Assembly: GCA_902806005.1 (NCBI GenBank)
Contig: CADCUY010000575.1
Location: 1 to 34,819, forward strand
DNA: 34,819 nt
From: an uncultured Quadrisphaera sp.
GTDB taxonomy: Bacteria > Actinomycetota > Actinomycetes > Actinomycetales > Quadrisphaeraceae
Direction of reading: 5' to 3'
The position numbers and the translations under genes were made by a program. This document shows, in pieces, positions 1 to 8,965 of the stretch (position 1 is the stretch's first letter; each line of letters begins with the position of its first letter). A model generated the notes under the pieces. The model saw nothing but the letters and a program-made list of their open reading frames with translations. It was not told where the DNA came from and searched no databases.

Positions 1-516
1 GTGCCGGGCCGGACCCAGCCGGTGCCCGCGCACGACGGGTGCGTGCCGGCGGCGCGGCCGGGGGCCGCGCGCTCGTCGGTGCTCCTGGCCGCGCTGGCGG
101 CGCTCGCGTTCGGGCTCTTCTTCGTCATCCTCGAGCGGGCGACCCGGGGCGCGGCGGTGCCCGGGGTCGGTCAGGGCGCGCTCGACGTCGCGGTGGTGGT
201 CGCGCTCGCCGTCCAGCTCGGGGCCCTGGTGGTCACGCTGCTCGCCGCCACCCGCCACACCCGCGCCTGCCTGCGGCCGGGCCGCTCGCTGCTCGGGCCC
301 GCCGTGGCCGTCGGGCTGCTCGACGTGGGCGCCGACCTGCTCGTCACCCTCGCGGTCGACCGGGGCCCGCTGGCCGTCGTCGGGCCGCTGGCCTCCCTCG
401 ACCCCGTCGTCGCGGTCCTCGTGGCCACCGTGGTGCTGCGGGAGCGCCTGCGACCGCTGGCCGCGCTCGGCGTCGTCGTCGCGATCGTCGGGATCGTGCT
501 CGTCGCGTCGGGCTGA
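1..516 (+). CDS. EamA/DMT-family transporter, C-terminal portion (5' end may lie outside the window)
   Basis: Hydrophobic multi-TM protein ending LDPVVAVLVATVVLRERLRPLAALGVVVAIVGIVLVASG, typical of the last two helices of EamA transporters; ORF begins at window edge. Confidence 0.75.
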   Translation: MPGRTQPVPAHDGCVPAARPGAARSSVLLAALAALAFGLFFVILERATRGAAVPGVGQGALDVAVVVALAVQLGALVVTLLAATRHTRACLRPGRSLLGPAVAVGLLDVGADLLVTLAVDRGPLAVVGPLASLDPVVAVLVATVVLRERLRPLAALGVVVAIVGIVLVASG

Positions 517-552
517 CCGGGCTGGGCTGACCGGGCTGGGCTGACCGCGCTG
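511..552 (+). repeat. 14-bp tandem repeat, 3 copies (GGCTGACCGGGCTG x2, GGCTGACCGCGCTG)
   Basis: Copies at 511-524, 525-538, 539-552; the first copy contains the stop codon of the EamA-like gene. Confidence 0.95.
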
Positions 553-591
553 GGCTTCCCGTGCGAGCGCGGCCCGTGGTGTCGTAGCCCC

Positions 592-1173
592 ATGGCCTGG
601 GAGGTCCACCCGGTGACGCCGGACCGCTTCGAGGACTTCGCCGACGTCGTCAACCGCACCCGCCGCCCCAGCCACTGCTGGTGCCTCTCGCACCGGCTGT
701 CGTCGGCGGAGATCGAGACGCTCGGCGGCGGCAGCCGGGAGCGGGCGGCCCGGCGGCTGTGCGAGCGCGAGGACCCCCCCGGGGTGGTGGCCTACCGGGA
801 CGGCGTGCCGGTGGGTTGGTGCAGCACCGGCCCCCGCGCCGAGATCACCCGGCTGGCCCGGTCGCGGCTGATCCGGCCCGTCGACGACCTCCCGGTGTGG
901 AGCATCGTGTGCGTCGTGGTCCGCGCCGGCCACCGCCGCCAGGGCGTCACGGCGCCCCTGATCGAGGGGGCGGTGCAGCACGCCGCCTCGCGCGGGGCGC
1001 CCGCCGTGGAGGCGCACCCGGTCGACCCGCCGGGGCGGATGGACCTGACGACGGCCTTCGTGGGCACCCGGGCGATGTTCGAGCGGGCCGGCTTCGCGGT
1101 GGTCGGGACGACGGACGCCGTCGCCGGCGGGCTGCCGCGCCTGGTGATGAGACGGGACCTCCGGGCGGGCTGA
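592..1173 (+). CDS. GNAT-family N-acetyltransferase
   Basis: VVRAGHRRQGVTAPLIEGAVQHAASRGAPAVEAHPVD...FVGTRAMFERAGFAVVGTTDA pattern (acetyl-CoA loop and C-terminal F-x-x-AGF). Confidence 0.8.
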   Translation: MAWEVHPVTPDRFEDFADVVNRTRRPSHCWCLSHRLSSAEIETLGGGSRERAARRLCEREDPPGVVAYRDGVPVGWCSTGPRAEITRLARSRLIRPVDDLPVWSIVCVVVRAGHRRQGVTAPLIEGAVQHAASRGAPAVEAHPVDPPGRMDLTTAFVGTRAMFERAGFAVVGTTDAVAGGLPRLVMRRDLRAG

Positions 1174-1197
1174 GGGCCCGCGCGTCGTGCGCCGCGC

Positions 1198-1893
1198 TCA
1201 CAGCCCGAGGACGAGGTCGCGGACGGCGGCCGGCCGGGAGAGGAACGGGTGGTGGCCGGCGTCCAGCTCCACGACGGCGCCGGCCCGGGCGGCGAACCCC
1301 CGCTGGCGGTCGGCGGAGGTGCCCCGGTCCTGGGCGCACACCAGGTAGGTCGACGGCACCTGGTGCCACGCCGCCGCCGCCACCGGTGCGCCGATCACCG
1401 TCACGCTCTGCCGGGCGAGGCGGCTCGGGGCCTGCGCGCGGACCTCGGTGTCGCAGTCCTGCAGGAACACCTGGGTCAGCAGCGCGGGGCGGACGCCGAA
1501 GGTGCCCCCCTCGGGGTCGACGTCGAGGAAGGGGGCCGGGGCCTCCTCGCCGAAGGAGGCCAGGCTCTGCCCGACCTCGGGCAGGTAGCTGGAGACCAGC
1601 AGCAGGTGGCGCACGCTCCCCACGCCGGCGGCGGCCTCGGCCGTGACGACGCCCCCGTAGCTGTGGGCGACCACGACGGTCGGCTCGTCGCTCGCGGTGA
1701 GCTCCCGCCGGACCGCCGCGACGTCCTCGGCCAGCCCCGGCCCGTGCGCGCCGACCGCAGCACCCGTCTCCCCGCAGCTGGGCAGGGCGGGCGCCCGGCT
1801 GGCGACGCCCCGCTCGGCCAGCAGCTCGCCGGTGCGGTGCCACCACCACGCGCCGTCCCGCACGCACGCCCCGTGCACGAACACGACCCTCAT
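1198..1893 (-). CDS. alpha/beta hydrolase
   Basis: VFVHGACVRDGAWWWHRTGELLAERG, VVVAHSYGGVVTAEAA (nucleophile elbow), DAGHHPFLSRP (catalytic His). Start chosen at MRVVFVHG. Confidence 0.85.
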   Translation of the reverse strand: MRVVFVHGACVRDGAWWWHRTGELLAERGVASRAPALPSCGETGAAVGAHGPGLAEDVAAVRRELTASDEPTVVVAHSYGGVVTAEAAAGVGSVRHLLLVSSYLPEVGQSLASFGEEAPAPFLDVDPEGGTFGVRPALLTQVFLQDCDTEVRAQAPSRLARQSVTVIGAPVAAAAWHQVPSTYLVCAQDRGTSADRQRGFAARAGAVVELDAGHHPFLSRPAAVRDLVLGL

Positions 1894-1942
1894 CGCGACC
1901 CTCCTCGTCCGGTCCCACCAGGTGCTCCTGGAACGGTAGACG

Positions 1943-1953
1943 AACGGGCCGTT
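1943..1953. promoter_or_regulatory. Candidate TetR operator AACGGGCCGTT
   Basis: Perfect 5-bp-arm dyad in the 79-bp divergent gap between the hydrolase and the TetR gene. Confidence 0.4.
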
Positions 1954-1972
1954 ACGGCTAAGACTGCGAGGC

Positions 1973-2518
1973 GTGGGACGGCGACCCCAACCGCAGATCC
2001 GGCAGCGCCTCCTCGACGCCTGCACCGACCACGCCCTCCAGCACGGGCTCCCGAGCCAGCTCGGGCCGCTGGCCGCTGCCGCCGGCACCTCGCCGCGGAT
2101 GCTGATCTACCACTTCGGCACCCGCGACGGGCTGCTCCGCGAGGTCCTCGGCCGCGCCCGGGCCCGGCAGGTGGAGGTGTTCACCGAGCTCCTGCGGGCC
2201 CGGCCGGACGAGGCCTACACGGCGACCCTGGACCGCGCGTGGTCGGCGATGACCGGGCCGCAGGGCCAGCCCTACCTGCGGATGTTCACCAGGCTGCACG
2301 ACAGCGCCGGGGAGCCGCTGTGGCCCGGCTTCCGGCGCGCCGCGACCACCGACTGGCTCGCCCCGCTCGAGGACGGCATGCGCACCCTCGGCCGCCCGGA
2401 GCTGGGCACCGTCGTGCTCGCCGTCATCCGCGGGCTGCTCGTGGACCTGGACGCCACCGGCGACGCCGACCGCACCTCGCGGGCCTTCCGCGCCTTCCTC
2501 GCCACCGTCCGCGGCTGA
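1973..2518 (+). CDS. TetR/AcrR-family transcriptional regulator
   Basis: RQRLLDACTDHALQHG...LAAAAGTSPRMLIYHFGTRDGLLREVL is a TetR HTH; GTG start. Confidence 0.88.
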   Translation: MGRRPQPQIRQRLLDACTDHALQHGLPSQLGPLAAAAGTSPRMLIYHFGTRDGLLREVLGRARARQVEVFTELLRARPDEAYTATLDRAWSAMTGPQGQPYLRMFTRLHDSAGEPLWPGFRRAATTDWLAPLEDGMRTLGRPELGTVVLAVIRGLLVDLDATGDADRTSRAFRAFLATVRG

Positions 2519-2538
2519 GCGCGACGCGCCGGGGTGTC

Positions 2539-2551
2539 GGGCGCCGCGCCC
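2539..2551. terminator. Short hairpin GGGCG-CCG-CGCCC between convergent genes
   Basis: 5-bp perfect arms, 3-nt loop, between stops at 2518(+) and 2556(-). Confidence 0.35.
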
Positions 2552-2555
2552 CTGC

Positions 2556-4067
2556 TCACGGCGACCGGGCTTCGAGGAAGGCGTAGACCTCGGCGTCGTC
2601 GACGCCGGGGAAGTCGCCGCGGGGGAGCGGCGCGAGGACGTGCGCGTGCAGGTGCGCGCTGGGCCACGCCCGCGGGCGCCACCGCTCGGTCAGCTCGACG
2701 GGTGGGCGGCGGCAGCAGCCCTCGTCGGGGCACCGTGAGGCGTTCCGGACGGTGGTGTCACGGCCGCGGAACCACTTGGCGTGGGCGTAGGGGACCCCCA
2801 CGGTGATGGAGAAGGCGCCGGTGGGCCCGCCGGCGCTGGTGGTGCCGGCGGCGGTCTGCGTGGAGCACCAGTAGGTGCCGGCGGGGGTGTCGGTGTACTG
2901 GTAGTTCTCGGTGGTGCGCGAGCGGGTGGTGAAGACGGCCCGGGCCTGCCAGCGGCGGCAGACCGGCTGACCCTCGATCGCCCCGGTGTCGTCCTGGGGC
3001 AGGGGTACCCCGTCGTTGCTGTACCCGCGGTACAGGGCCCCGTCCTCGCCGGTGCGCAGGAAGTGCAGGCGGATGCCGAGCGCGGTGGTGGCCAGGTTGG
3101 TCAGCCGGTGGGCGGCGGCCTCGTGGGTGACGCCGAAGGCGTCGCGGAAGTCCTCGACCGCCAGGTCCTTCGCCGCTCTGGCGGCGCTCAGGTGCTCGGT
3201 GGCCGCCGTCCTGGGCATCAGGCAGGCGGCGGCGAAGTAGTTGATCTCCAGGCGCTGGCGGAGGAAGTCCGCGTAGTCGACGGGGTGCTCGTGGTCGAGG
3301 ATCCGGTGGGCGAGGGCCTGCAGGGCCAGGGAGCGCAGCCCGTGCCCGCCGGGGATGGACGCCGGTGGCAGGTAGATGCGCCCGCCGGCCAGGTCGGTCA
3401 CCGACCGGGTCGAGTGCGGGAGGTCGTCGGCGTGGACGATGGTGAACCCGAGGTCGGCGGCCATCCTGGCCACGGCCCGGTGGGTCAGGGCACCACCGGT
3501 GTACCCCGCGGAGCGGACGGCGGACTCGGCGAGGTCCTCCAGCTCCGGCAGGTGGTTGTCGTGGGCCTGCATCAGCAGCCGCAGCTCGGTGTTGGCCCGC
3601 CGAGCCTCCTCCGGGGTGCTCGCCGAGGCGCGGTCGCGGCGGGCGAGCTCGGTGTGCAGGGCGACCAGGGACTCCAGCGCCTCGACCGGCATCCGCTTGC
3701 CCGGGCGCACCGGCGCCAGGCCGAGGGCGGCGAAGCCCGGACGGCGCTGGGCCCGCTCGAGGGCGATCTCCAGCGCCGCGCGCCGGGAGGGGGGCGGGTC
3801 GGCGGCCAGCAGGTCGGCCAGCGGCACCGACAGGGCCCGGGCCAGGCCCTGCAGCAGGGACAGGCGCGGTTCGCGGCGCCCGTTCTCGAGCAGGGACAGC
3901 GCGCTGGCGGTCGCGCCCACCTGCTCACCCAGGGCGGCGAGGGTCAGGCCTGCGGCGGTGCGGTAGTGCCGCACCCGCCGGCCGACGGTGATCGAGTCAC
4001 CGGACCGCACCTCCGACGGGGGAGCGGGGACGGCGTCGTCCAGGGCGGCGACGCGGACGCGGCTCAC
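2556..4067 (-). CDS. XRE/ImmA-IrrE (DUF955) short-chain-fatty-acyl regulator, ScfR/RamB-like
   Basis: N-terminal HTH ([48 protein letters not shown]), middle region with [29 protein letters not shown] (IrrE-like), C-terminal Cys-rich ScfR region. Start placed at GTG 4067. Confidence 0.82.
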   Translation of the reverse strand: MSRVRVAALDDAVPAPPSEVRSGDSITVGRRVRHYRTAAGLTLAALGEQVGATASALSLLENGRREPRLSLLQGLARALSVPLADLLAADPPPSRRAALEIALERAQRRPGFAALGLAPVRPGKRMPVEALESLVALHTELARRDRASASTPEEARRANTELRLLMQAHDNHLPELEDLAESAVRSAGYTGGALTHRAVARMAADLGFTIVHADDLPHSTRSVTDLAGGRIYLPPASIPGGHGLRSLALQALAHRILDHEHPVDYADFLRQRLEINYFAAACLMPRTAATEHLSAARAAKDLAVEDFRDAFGVTHEAAAHRLTNLATTALGIRLHFLRTGEDGALYRGYSNDGVPLPQDDTGAIEGQPVCRRWQARAVFTTRSRTTENYQYTDTPAGTYWCSTQTAAGTTSAGGPTGAFSITVGVPYAHAKWFRGRDTTVRNASRCPDEGCCRRPPVELTERWRPRAWPSAHLHAHVLAPLPRGDFPGVDDAEVYAFLEARSP

Positions 4068-4073
4068 CTTGTG

Positions 4074-4104
4074 ACTGTAGCGAAACAACGCCGGTTCTTG
4101 TCAC
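4074..4104 (-). promoter_or_regulatory. Candidate promoter of the ScfR/RamB-like gene (-35 GTGACA 4104-4099, -10 TACAGT 4079-4074)
   Basis: 19-nt spacer; -10 ends 7 nt before the GTG at 4067, implying a leaderless transcript. Confidence 0.4.
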
Positions 4105-4181
4105 CGTTGAGGGCTACCGACAGGGCCGTCCAGCGGCACATCGTGGTCAGGACCACCCGTCCTGCCCCGACGAGGAGCCCC

Positions 4182-6020
4182 GTGACCGTCACCGACCCCA
4201 CCACCACCCTGCCGACCACCACCGACCTGCAGGCGTGGGTCGAGCAGGTGGCTGCCCTGACCGAGCCGGAGGCGGTGGTGTGGTGCGACGGCTCGGAGGC
4301 CGAGCGGCAGCGGCTGACCGCCGTGGCCGTGCGCACCGGGACGCTGACCCCCCTGGACCCGTCCCTGCACTACGGCTCCCACCTGGCCCGCTCGTCCGAG
4401 GACGACGTCGCCCGGGTCGAGGACCGCACCTACATCTGCTCGCCGACGCCGGCCGGGGCCGGGCCGACGAACCACTGGCGCGAGCCGGTCGCGATGCGCG
4501 CGGAGCTGGCCGGGTGCTTCGCCGGGTCGATGCGCGGGCGGGTGATGTACGTGGTGCCGTTCGCGATGGGCCCGGTCGGCGGCCCGCTCTCGCGACTCGG
4601 CGTGGAGCTGACCGACTCCCCGTACGTCGTCCTCAGCATGCGCATCACCACCCGGATCGGCGCGGGGCCCGAGCTGCTCATCGCCGGAGGCGCGCCGTGG
4701 GTGCGGGCGGTGCACTCGGTCGGCGCGCCGCTGCTCGAGGGCGAGCAGGACGTGCCGTGGCCGAGCAACCCCGTCAAGCACATCGCCCACTTCCCCGACA
4801 GCAGGGAGGTGTGGTCGTACGGCTCGGGGTACGGCGGCAACGCCCTGCTGGGCAAGAAGGCCTTCGCGCTGCGCCTGGCCTCGGTCATGGGCCGCGACGA
4901 GGGGTGGCTGGCCGAGCACATGCTGCTGATCCGCCTGACCTCCCCGGCCGGGCGGCGCTACCACCTGGCCGCGGCCTTCCCCTCCGCGTGCGGCAAGACC
5001 AACCTGGCGATGATGCGCCCCAGCCTGCCCGGGTGGTCGGTGGAGACCCTCGGCGACGACATCGCCTGGATGCGACCCGGGCCCGACGGGCGCCTGTGGG
5101 CGATCAACCCCGAGGCGGGGCTGTTCGGGGTCGCGCCGGGCACGGGCGAGGCGACCAACCCGAACGCGATGGGCGCGCTGTGGGGGAACACCATCTACAC
5201 CAACGTGGCGCTCACCGACGACGGTGACGTGTGGTGGGAGGGCAGGACCGGGCGTCCGCCCGAGCACGCGACCGACTGGCGCGGCCAGGACTGGACCCCC
5301 GCCGACGGCGCGGCCGGCCGGCCGGCCGCGCACCCGAACGCCCGGTTCACCGTGCCGATGCACCAGGTGCCCTCCGCCGCCGCCGACTGGGACGACCCGG
5401 CCGGCGTCCCGCTCGACGCGATCATCGTCGGCGGGCGTCGCGCCGGCGTCGTGCCGCTGGTCGCCCAGGCCCGCGACTGGGCCCACGGGGTCTTCATGGG
5501 CGCGACGGTGGCCTCGGAGCAGACCGCCGCCGCCGAGGGCGCCGAGGTGGGGCGGCTCCGCCGGGACCCCTTCGCCATGCTCCCGTTCTGCGGGTACGAC
5601 ATGGGCGAGCACTGGGCCCACTGGCTGGCCGTCGGGGAGGCCCTCGGCGACGGTGCGCCGGCGTTCTTCGCCGTCAACTGGTTCCGCAAGGACGACGGCG
5701 GCGACTACCTGTGGCCGGGCTTCGGTGAGAACGCCCGCGTCCTGGCCTGGGTCGCAGCCCGCCTCGACGGGCTGGTCGGCGCCGTCGACACCCCCGCCGG
5801 CCTCGTGCCCGCCCCCGGCGCCCTCGACACCACCGGGCTCGACCTGCCCGACGGGGCCCTCGAGCAGCTGCTCAGCGTCGACCCCGCCGCCTACGCGGCG
5901 GAGGCCGACCTGACCGAGGAGTTCTTCGCCACCTTCGGCCCCACCCTGCCGGCGGCCATGACCCAGCAGCTCGCGGAGCTGCGGACGCGGGCCGGTGGGC
6001 CCCCCCGGCCCGCGTCCTGA
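4182..6020 (+). CDS. pckG: Phosphoenolpyruvate carboxykinase (GTP)
   Basis: Full-length GTP-PEPCK motifs: [92 protein letters not shown] start 4182. Confidence 0.96.
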   Translation: MTVTDPTTTLPTTTDLQAWVEQVAALTEPEAVVWCDGSEAERQRLTAVAVRTGTLTPLDPSLHYGSHLARSSEDDVARVEDRTYICSPTPAGAGPTNHWREPVAMRAELAGCFAGSMRGRVMYVVPFAMGPVGGPLSRLGVELTDSPYVVLSMRITTRIGAGPELLIAGGAPWVRAVHSVGAPLLEGEQDVPWPSNPVKHIAHFPDSREVWSYGSGYGGNALLGKKAFALRLASVMGRDEGWLAEHMLLIRLTSPAGRRYHLAAAFPSACGKTNLAMMRPSLPGWSVETLGDDIAWMRPGPDGRLWAINPEAGLFGVAPGTGEATNPNAMGALWGNTIYTNVALTDDGDVWWEGRTGRPPEHATDWRGQDWTPADGAAGRPAAHPNARFTVPMHQVPSAAADWDDPAGVPLDAIIVGGRRAGVVPLVAQARDWAHGVFMGATVASEQTAAAEGAEVGRLRRDPFAMLPFCGYDMGEHWAHWLAVGEALGDGAPAFFAVNWFRKDDGGDYLWPGFGENARVLAWVAARLDGLVGAVDTPAGLVPAPGALDTTGLDLPDGALEQLLSVDPAAYAAEADLTEEFFATFGPTLPAAMTQQLAELRTRAGGPPRPAS

Positions 6021-6059
6021 GCCACGGGCGCGCGGCGCCCGGAGCCGGCCGCCACCCCC

Positions 6060-6074
6060 ATAGCGCCGCGCTAT
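6060..6074. promoter_or_regulatory. Perfect odd palindrome ATAGCGC-C-GCGCTAT (LysR-box-like T-N11-A)
   Basis: 7-bp arms around a single C, in the intergenic region upstream of the M24 gene. Confidence 0.45.
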
Positions 6075-6174
6075 CGCCGCATCGAGCACCGGTACTGGAC
6101 CCGCACCCGGTGCGACGCGTTCGATGGGCCCGCGGAGGGCCGTGACCCTGACGACCGCAGAGAAGGAGTGAGCC

Positions 6175-7353
6175 GTGCTGACCGACCGCACCCCCGTCGA
6201 GGAGTACCACGCGCGCTGGAGGCGCGCCCAGGCCGTGTGCCGCGAGAACGGCGTCGAGGCCCTGGTCGTCTGGTCGCGGGGTGGCGGGACCCTCGACACC
6301 TCCGACGACGTGGTCTACCTGGCCAACCACTACGCCGTCTTCCCGTACCTCAACGACCTGCCGGGCGAGTGGTCGGGCCTGTCCAGCACAGCCGTCGTCC
6401 TGCCCGTCGACGGCGAGCCCACCCTGTGCGTCGACACCCCGCCGATCCGCGCGGACTCGGTGCCCGTCGACGACGTGCGGGTCTCCGAGCTGCTGCCCGA
6501 CCTGGTCGGCAAGGTCCTCGCCGAGCGGGGCCTGAGCAGCGCCCGCGTGGGCCTGGTGGCCGGCAACGCGCTGCTCCTGGCCCCGTACCGGCGCCTGCTG
6601 GAGGCCTGCCCGAAGGTCGACTTCGTGCCCATGGACAACGCGGTCGACCAGCTGCGGGCCCGCAAGAGCCCCTACGAGTTCGAGCTGCTGCGCGAGGTCG
6701 CCGTCATCGGCAGCGAGGCGATGACCGCGATGATGACCTCGGCGACCCGACCCGGGTCCCGGGAGTCCGACGCCGTCCGGGCCGCCTACGACCACGTCAT
6801 CAGCAACGGCGGGGCGCCCTACGACGCCGCGGTCGCCTCCGGGCCCCACAGCGAGTACTTCGCCTACGGGCAGGTGCCGCAGTGGACGACGCGGGAGCTG
6901 GAGAGCGGCGACATCTTCCACTGCGACATGTACGGGGCCGCCGTCGAGGGCTACCGCTACGACCTCTCACGGACGACGTTCGTGGGCGGGCGTCCCACCT
7001 CCGCGCAGGAGGAGGTCCTCGACGGGGCGATCGCGTCCATCAGGGCCGGGATCGCGGTCCTGCGGCCCGGGGTGCTGGCCTCGGAGGTCTTCCGCGCCGT
7101 CCAGGGGGTGCTCGACGAGCGCGGGATCGACGTCGGCTACCCGATCCACGGGCACTCCTTCGGCCTCGGCTGGGAGGGCCCGTGGATCACCCCCGGCCAG
7201 GACGTGCCCATCGAGGCGGGCATGGCCATCGCCGTGGAGACGATGGCCGGTCGCCCGGGCGTGGGCAGCGTCAAGTTCGAGGAGAACGTGCTCGTGCACG
7301 AGGACCGCGTCGAGCTGCTGACGACCACGCCGGAGAAGCCCTGGCTGCTGTGA
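6175..7353 (+). CDS. M24-family metallopeptidase-like protein (Xaa-Pro aminopeptidase/creatinase fold)
   Basis: Candidate metal ligands in order: D/D in HCDMYGAAVEGYRYDLSRTT, H in HGHSFGLGWEGPW, E in VETMAG, E in KFEENVLV. Confidence 0.85.
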   Translation: MLTDRTPVEEYHARWRRAQAVCRENGVEALVVWSRGGGTLDTSDDVVYLANHYAVFPYLNDLPGEWSGLSSTAVVLPVDGEPTLCVDTPPIRADSVPVDDVRVSELLPDLVGKVLAERGLSSARVGLVAGNALLLAPYRRLLEACPKVDFVPMDNAVDQLRARKSPYEFELLREVAVIGSEAMTAMMTSATRPGSRESDAVRAAYDHVISNGGAPYDAAVASGPHSEYFAYGQVPQWTTRELESGDIFHCDMYGAAVEGYRYDLSRTTFVGGRPTSAQEEVLDGAIASIRAGIAVLRPGVLASEVFRAVQGVLDERGIDVGYPIHGHSFGLGWEGPWITPGQDVPIEAGMAIAVETMAGRPGVGSVKFEENVLVHEDRVELLTTTPEKPWLL

Positions 7354-7358
7354 CGCCG

Positions 7359-7396
7359 CGCCGGCGCCCGCCCCCGCGCGGGGGCGGGCGCCGGCG
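7359..7396. terminator. 38-bp perfect palindrome, candidate bidirectional terminator between convergent genes
   Basis: CGCCGGCGCCCGCCCCCGC (7359-7377) followed by its exact reverse complement (7378-7396), between stops at 7353(+) and 7397(-). Confidence 0.7.
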
Positions 7397-8371
7397 TCAG
7401 GACGGAACGGCCGCCAGGGTCGCCGGTGCCACGGCCTCCTGGCGCGCCGGGGAGGCCATCGGGACGACGTCGAGGGCGGCGAGCATCCGCGCCGTCTCCA
7501 CGAAGTCGGCGACCGGTTCCGAGTCGAGGTCGTTGCGCCAGGCGATCGCCAGCGGCGAGGACGGCAGCCCCGTGACGGGGATGAAGGCCAGGCCCGGCCG
7601 GTCGTAGTACCGCTGCGTGGAGGCCTGGGTGAAGGCGACCCCGCGCCCGGAGAGGATGGCCTCGAAGCACTCGTCGACCCCGGCGACCTCGGCGCCCACC
7701 CTCACCGCGTGCGACCCGCGGCTGGACGTGGCCAGCCAGAAGTCGCGCCAGGCGCTCGGGGCGCGCCGGGCCACGAAGGGCACGTCGAGGACGTCCTCGA
7801 CCGACACCTCGGAACGGGCGGCCAGCGGGGAGTCGGTGGAGGTGACCAGCACGCGGGGCTCGACGAACAGGGTCTCCACGTCCAGCCAGTCCTGCACCAG
7901 CAGCGGGGGGCGCACGAAGGCGACGTCGACGCTGCCGTTCGCCAGCCCGACGGTGGGGTCGGCGAAGTCGTGGGAGCGCATCTCGACCTGCACGCGCGGG
8001 TGGCGGGCCTGGAACGCCGTCAGCACCTTGGGCGTCAGCTCCGCGGCGGCGTTGCCCTGGAAGCCGACCACCAGCGTGCCGCGCAGCCCCCGGGCCGCCT
8101 CCCGGGTGGCCGCGACCAGCCGGTCCGCGCCGACCAGGAGCCGGGTCGCCTCCTCCAGCAGCACGGCACCGACGTCGGTGAGCTCGACGCTCCTGCTCGT
8201 GCGCTCGAACAGCCGCGTCCCCAGGGAGTGCTCGAGCTTGCGGATCTGCACCGACAGCGACGGCTGGGCGATGTGCAGCCGGGCCGCGGCCCGGCCGAAG
8301 TGCAGCTCCTCGGCGACGGCCACGAAGTAGCGCAGGGAGCGCAGCTCCGGGGGCTCAGGCACGGGCGACAC
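7397..8371 (-). CDS. LysR-family transcriptional regulator
   Basis: ELRSLRYFVAVAEELHFGRAAARLHIAQPSLSVQIRKLEHSLGTRLFERTSRSVELTDVG is a LysR HTH; substrate-binding domain follows. Confidence 0.95.
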   Translation of the reverse strand: MSPVPEPPELRSLRYFVAVAEELHFGRAAARLHIAQPSLSVQIRKLEHSLGTRLFERTSRSVELTDVGAVLLEEATRLLVGADRLVAATREAARGLRGTLVVGFQGNAAAELTPKVLTAFQARHPRVQVEMRSHDFADPTVGLANGSVDVAFVRPPLLVQDWLDVETLFVEPRVLVTSTDSPLAARSEVSVEDVLDVPFVARRAPSAWRDFWLATSSRGSHAVRVGAEVAGVDECFEAILSGRGVAFTQASTQRYYDRPGLAFIPVTGLPSSPLAIAWRNDLDSEPVADFVETARMLAALDVVPMASPARQEAVAPATLAAVPS

Positions 8372-8400
8372 GGTAGGACGGCGTCCCGGGCCGCACCAGT

Positions 8401-8423
8401 ACCGATCACCTATCGATCGGTGA
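8401..8423. promoter_or_regulatory. Candidate LysR operator: overlapping dyads ACCGATC-N7-GATCGGT and TCACC-N8-GGTGA
   Basis: ACCGATCACCTATCGATCGGTGA in the divergent region between LysR (8371) and the SCP2-like gene (8533). Confidence 0.5.
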
Positions 8424-8532
8424 GCAGGCGGTCTTGGACGCCGCGGGCGCGCGTCGGCTCTGATGGTCGAGACCCGCAGCCCCCGCAGACGAGGGCACCG
8501 GTCATCCCACCCGCTCAGAGAGGAGCTCCACG

Positions 8533-8940
8533 ATGACTGCGCTCACCAGCGCTCCACCGGCCCAGGCCTGGGCCGAGGCGTTCACCCGCGCCAGCAACAC
8601 CGACCCAGAGGTCCAGGCGCACGGCAAGTACTTCACCTGCTCGTACCTGCTCGACGCGACCGAGCGCACCTACGTCGTCCAGGTCGAGTCCGGGCGGGTC
8701 ACCCGCGTGACCGTCGACCCCGGGCCGCTGGACGTCGCCTACCAGTTCGCCATCCGCGCCAGCGCCCAGACCTGGCGCGAGTTCGGCCAGCCGGTGCCCG
8801 CCCCCATGTTCCACGGCATCTGGGCCGCCAGCTTCCAGCGCGACATGAGGCTCGAGGGCGACATCCTCGTGCTCATGCAGAACCTGCGCTGCATCACGCG
8901 CCAGGTCGAGCTCCTGCGCGTCGTCGGCTCCCCGGTCTAG
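8533..8940 (+). CDS. SCP2 sterol-transfer-like domain protein
   Basis: Small single-domain protein; YVVQVESGRVTRVTVDPGPLDVAYQFAIRASAQTWREFGQPVPAPMFHGIWAASFQRDMRLEGDILVLMQNLRC resembles SCP2 folds. Confidence 0.6.
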   Translation: MTALTSAPPAQAWAEAFTRASNTDPEVQAHGKYFTCSYLLDATERTYVVQVESGRVTRVTVDPGPLDVAYQFAIRASAQTWREFGQPVPAPMFHGIWAASFQRDMRLEGDILVLMQNLRCITRQVELLRVVGSPV

Positions 8941-8965
8941 GTCACGAGCAGAGAAGAGGACTCCC

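Noticed and set aside
2781-4181. Upstream extension of the pckG ORF (1079-aa version)
   Set aside because: The extension is antisense to the ScfR/RamB-like gene and low complexity; the PEPCK homology begins near GTG 4182.
4101-6299. 732-aa minus-strand ORF antisense to pckG
   Set aside because: Low-complexity Gly/Val/Pro/Arg composition and complete overlap with an unmistakable PEPCK; a typical high-GC shadow ORF.
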